NCBI GenBank assembly: GCA_937922955.1
Contig: CALAKO010000031.1
Span: 1 to 8,633, forward strand
DNA from: an uncultured Peptococcaceae bacterium
GTDB lineage: Bacteria; Bacillota; Peptococcia; Peptococcales; Peptococcaceae
Length of the DNA stretch: 8,633 bases
Direction of reading: 5' to 3'
Shown piece after piece: positions 7,601 to 8,633 of the stretch. A model generated the notes under the pieces. That model was not told the DNA's origin and ran no database searches. It worked only from the letters and a program-made list of their open reading frames with translations. Each line of letters starts with the position of its first letter. Within the stretch, counting starts at the first letter, position 1. The translations under genes were made by a program, and so were the position numbers.

Positions 7601-8624
7601 ACTTAAGATAGCTCAGCGTGATGTTTTCACGAACATTCTGCTTCTGCAAAAACTCTGCAATCTCAGCCGTTATTGCCAACTGCGGCCGCAAATACGTCAG
7701 CCAATGCATGGCACGCCAAGCTGCAACCTTTGTTTCATACTCTTCGCAGTCGCTCCAGGCCAACGCACAACGGCCGATGCGTGTCAAATCGGCATCGCTC
7801 ATCGCCTGCAGCGGCAGATCAAACACCGTGTTCAACAGCGCCATGCTCTCTTCCGCGCTCCAATAGGAAGGCTCGTCGAAACTCGTCATGAAAAATTCCA
7901 GGAACGTGTCCCGATCCTCACTGGACGCGTGGTGCAAGAGCGACGCCAGTACGTTTTTGGCATTCGTCTGAATGCGCTGCTTCTGCACGTCCGTCAGCTT
8001 CAAATCTGGGCGCAAAATCTCACCAATGTAGTGCCGCCATAAGTCGAATCCCTGCAGCACATCGACGTTTTTCATGCCACTTGGGTAGCGCTTGCGATAA
8101 CCATAATTGAACTGGGCAATCGTTTTCCCCAGCAATCGTGCCGCTTCGACACGAATATCCCCATCGCGATGCATCATCAATTCGTAGAGATACGCCGCCG
8201 TCTGACGCTTCTGTTCATCGTCGGTGTAGGCCGTATACCGATCGAACAGACGCAGATAAACCTGCAGACTGCGCTGATTCGTTTCGCTGCGCGCCTGTTC
8301 CAAAAAGTTTCCGAACTGACGCCCTGCGCCCATGCGATGCATGACCGCAATGTTCGTCTCCACGCCCATGAAGACCAGCGACTGCACCGCCTCATCCGTA
8401 TTCTGCAAAGCCACCGGCGGCATCGTTTCAGCCTGCACCGGCACGCCGTCCAACGGCTCTGTGTCAACACCCAGCGACACCATATAATCGTGAAAATCTT
8501 TGAGCCGCGAATACACAAACTGATAACGGCGGTGTTTTTCTTCATCCACATTTTCCAGCTTATCGAGAATAATCTCAAACGCTTCTTTTAGAGAACTGAT
8601 GCGTGTGCGATTCTCGCCGTTCAC
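4641..8624 (-). CDS. Giant fusion: HEAT-like repeats + NadD/NMNAT-like nucleotidyltransferase + GNAT-like + phosphoribosyltransferase-like domains
   Basis: This protein has at least 1327 residues and I know of no gene name for it. Residues 1 to about 620 are helical, with HEAT-like units (for example about 143-170 with DIRVEAARLLG, 485-512 and 535-562 with NVRQEAMMVLSDV). Residues 632-822 form a nucleotidyltransferase of the NadD/NMNAT type: VAFLPGTFDPFTRSH at 632-646 (HxGH-type motif reading TRSH, His646 kept), KK at 671-672, TGSD at 726-729, ISSTMLR at 787-793 and the closing YIYSSGLY at 813-820. Residues 835-1005 resemble a divergent GNAT acetyltransferase (ILLISGLYTSRD, then QGFVLAE) without a clear acetyl-CoA RxxGxG loop. 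Residues about 1040-1225 look like a phosphoribosyltransferase, with the PRPP-loop-like VILVDDIMNIGKRF at 1142-1155. The remaining 100 residues are unassigned. The start is uncertain: GTG at 8624 has AGGA only four bases upstream, but the frame stays open to the window edge (codons CAG, GAA, CGC), so the gene may begin further upstream. It appears to be the first visible gene of a three-gene operon. NadD alone has about 200 residues, so this is not a housekeeping NadD. Confidence 0.8.
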   Translation of the reverse strand: MNGENRTRISSLKEAFEIILDKLENVDEEKHRRYQFVYSRLKDFHDYMVSLGVDTEPLDGVPVQAETMPPVALQNTDEAVQSLVFMGVETNIAVMHRMGAGRQFGNFLEQARSETNQRSLQVYLRLFDRYTAYTDDEQKRQTAAYLYELMMHRDGDIRVEAARLLGKTIAQFNYGYRKRYPSGMKNVDVLQGFDLWRHYIGEILRPDLKLTDVQKQRIQTNAKNVLASLLHHASSEDRDTFLEFFMTSFDEPSYWSAEESMALLNTVFDLPLQAMSDADLTRIGRCALAWSDCEEYETKVAAWRAMHWLTYLRPQLAITAEIAEFLQKQNVRENITLSYLKYKMLSELGKNSDTSCQTFCNADTISDIFLENLQTATPWIVKAVNIRLLSDQIRQDPSQHRLHIAAHFSNLLKVNDIMVVPRDAGQAMSQLFPVLRIDERNEVVTELVGALEVADARYSRYIPEYLARTLLWLPPTQLDEMIAHITGLLASSNDGIVMRALDTMGYLLRYFQNYPERFAISEEDYCHRRHLLLGAILKGMACYRENVRQEAMMVLSDVFSSDVGLEDMLMSVEEKYYLFTTGCRKILFLLSEVDGGDISLFARASAVSSISTFISQWRMDHQTFDVVEWSKVAFLPGTFDPFTRSHKEIMRTIRDQGFEVYLAVDEFSWSKKAQPHLIRRKIVNMSVADEFHVNIFPYQIPINIANPRDLQQLKEIFAPREVYMVTGSDVITNASSYRKPVTEHSIHTMNHIIFRRGKDMDSDILEALKTVHGKVEIVDLPKEFRDISSTMLRENIDLNRDVSNLVDPMVQGYIYSSGLYLREPEYKPLVDGKVLSFEMVEHPTEELMEEIYNSILARSEYADIICDNMNCSGDMLILLRNRLRNNRLVGVVRGRLMAPESLYDVLGDLELADQVRRNTTGKILLISGLYTSRDEIISDPAQLLLTEALAGACAEGCGYAMFFPKDAMPSAYIMDAVQRQGFVLAEQMEAAMPVYIVDMRQPIVILRNLQNYIKEPLISEPQVVRVIETGYRRLQTTLRALYPGELVLSLASEVIFPRMVEKITAINGVPNETVTPRLLGDNMCVPFGRILRERVIPNTVTKTMHTDTVYKEDLSDYSVGPFESYPPLADQVRMIRSFDRPVILVDDIMNIGKRFTALDELLQQESVPIRELVFGVITGVGRDRMRRRGVEADSVYYIPNVRKWYVESSLYPFIGGDTVDRAHFNIAKVSPSVNPVLPYTNPDLSGATRDALFEFSACCIRNARDIFYALEESYRARYGRNLTMERLGEVITVPSAPDRGACVTYDPNLAASVYLDNDLKMLDRLKQ

Positions 8625-8633
8625 GCGTTCCTG

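Noticed and set aside
7404..8042. A 212-codon open frame on the plus strand inside the fusion gene
   Set aside because: It is fully antisense to the HEAT-like region, has no ribosome binding site I can see, and its translation shows no family motif; it is best explained as a shadow of the long minus-strand frame.
4641..8624. Calling the fusion gene housekeeping nadD
   Set aside because: The length is more than six times normal, the HxGH motif is altered and extra domains flank it; the symbol would mislead.

Overview
The window looks like chromosomal DNA of a low- to mid-GC Gram-positive-type bacterium, probably Bacillota. I base this on the strong AAGGAGGA ribosome binding sites, the TetR plus ABC-2 exporter operon, and dense, closely spaced genes. 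A Negativicutes or clostridial host is my guess from the look of the proteins; nothing in the window fixes the taxon. There are no tRNA, rRNA, CRISPR or mobile-element signals.

Layout: two operons converge on a shared terminator near 2134-2170. The plus-strand operon (1-2108) carries the 3' part of a TetR-family regulator, an ABC-2 type ATPase and its six-helix permease. The regulator and ATPase overlap by ATGA and the ATPase and permease by 20 bases, each with a strong Shine-Dalgarno sequence. This is an ordinary self-regulated small-molecule exporter cassette.

The minus-strand operon (8624 or beyond, down to 2189) is the unusual part. Its first gene encodes a protein of at least 1327 residues made of (i) about 620 residues of HEAT-like helical repeats, (ii) a NadD/NMNAT-like nucleotidyltransferase domain, (iii) a probable GNAT-like domain and (iv) a phosphoribosyltransferase-like domain. 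Next comes a 422-residue protein of the lactate/malate dehydrogenase superfamily with a long extra N-terminus and an altered active site. Last is a 367-residue flavodoxin-fold NAD(P)H:FMN-reductase-like protein with a four-cysteine cluster and what looks like a degenerate N-terminal second copy of the fold. Gaps between these genes are 50 and 29 bases, so they are probably co-transcribed; their promoter lies outside the window.

How they might work together (inference): a phosphoribosyltransferase and a nucleotidyltransferase on one chain could turn a base plus PRPP into a mononucleotide and then a dinucleotide, as in NAD salvage. The two downstream redox proteins belong to families that use NAD(P) and FMN. 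The operon may therefore make, repair or sense a nicotinamide-type cofactor, or modify a nucleotide or protein. The domain calls are read by eye and the system-level role is a hypothesis.
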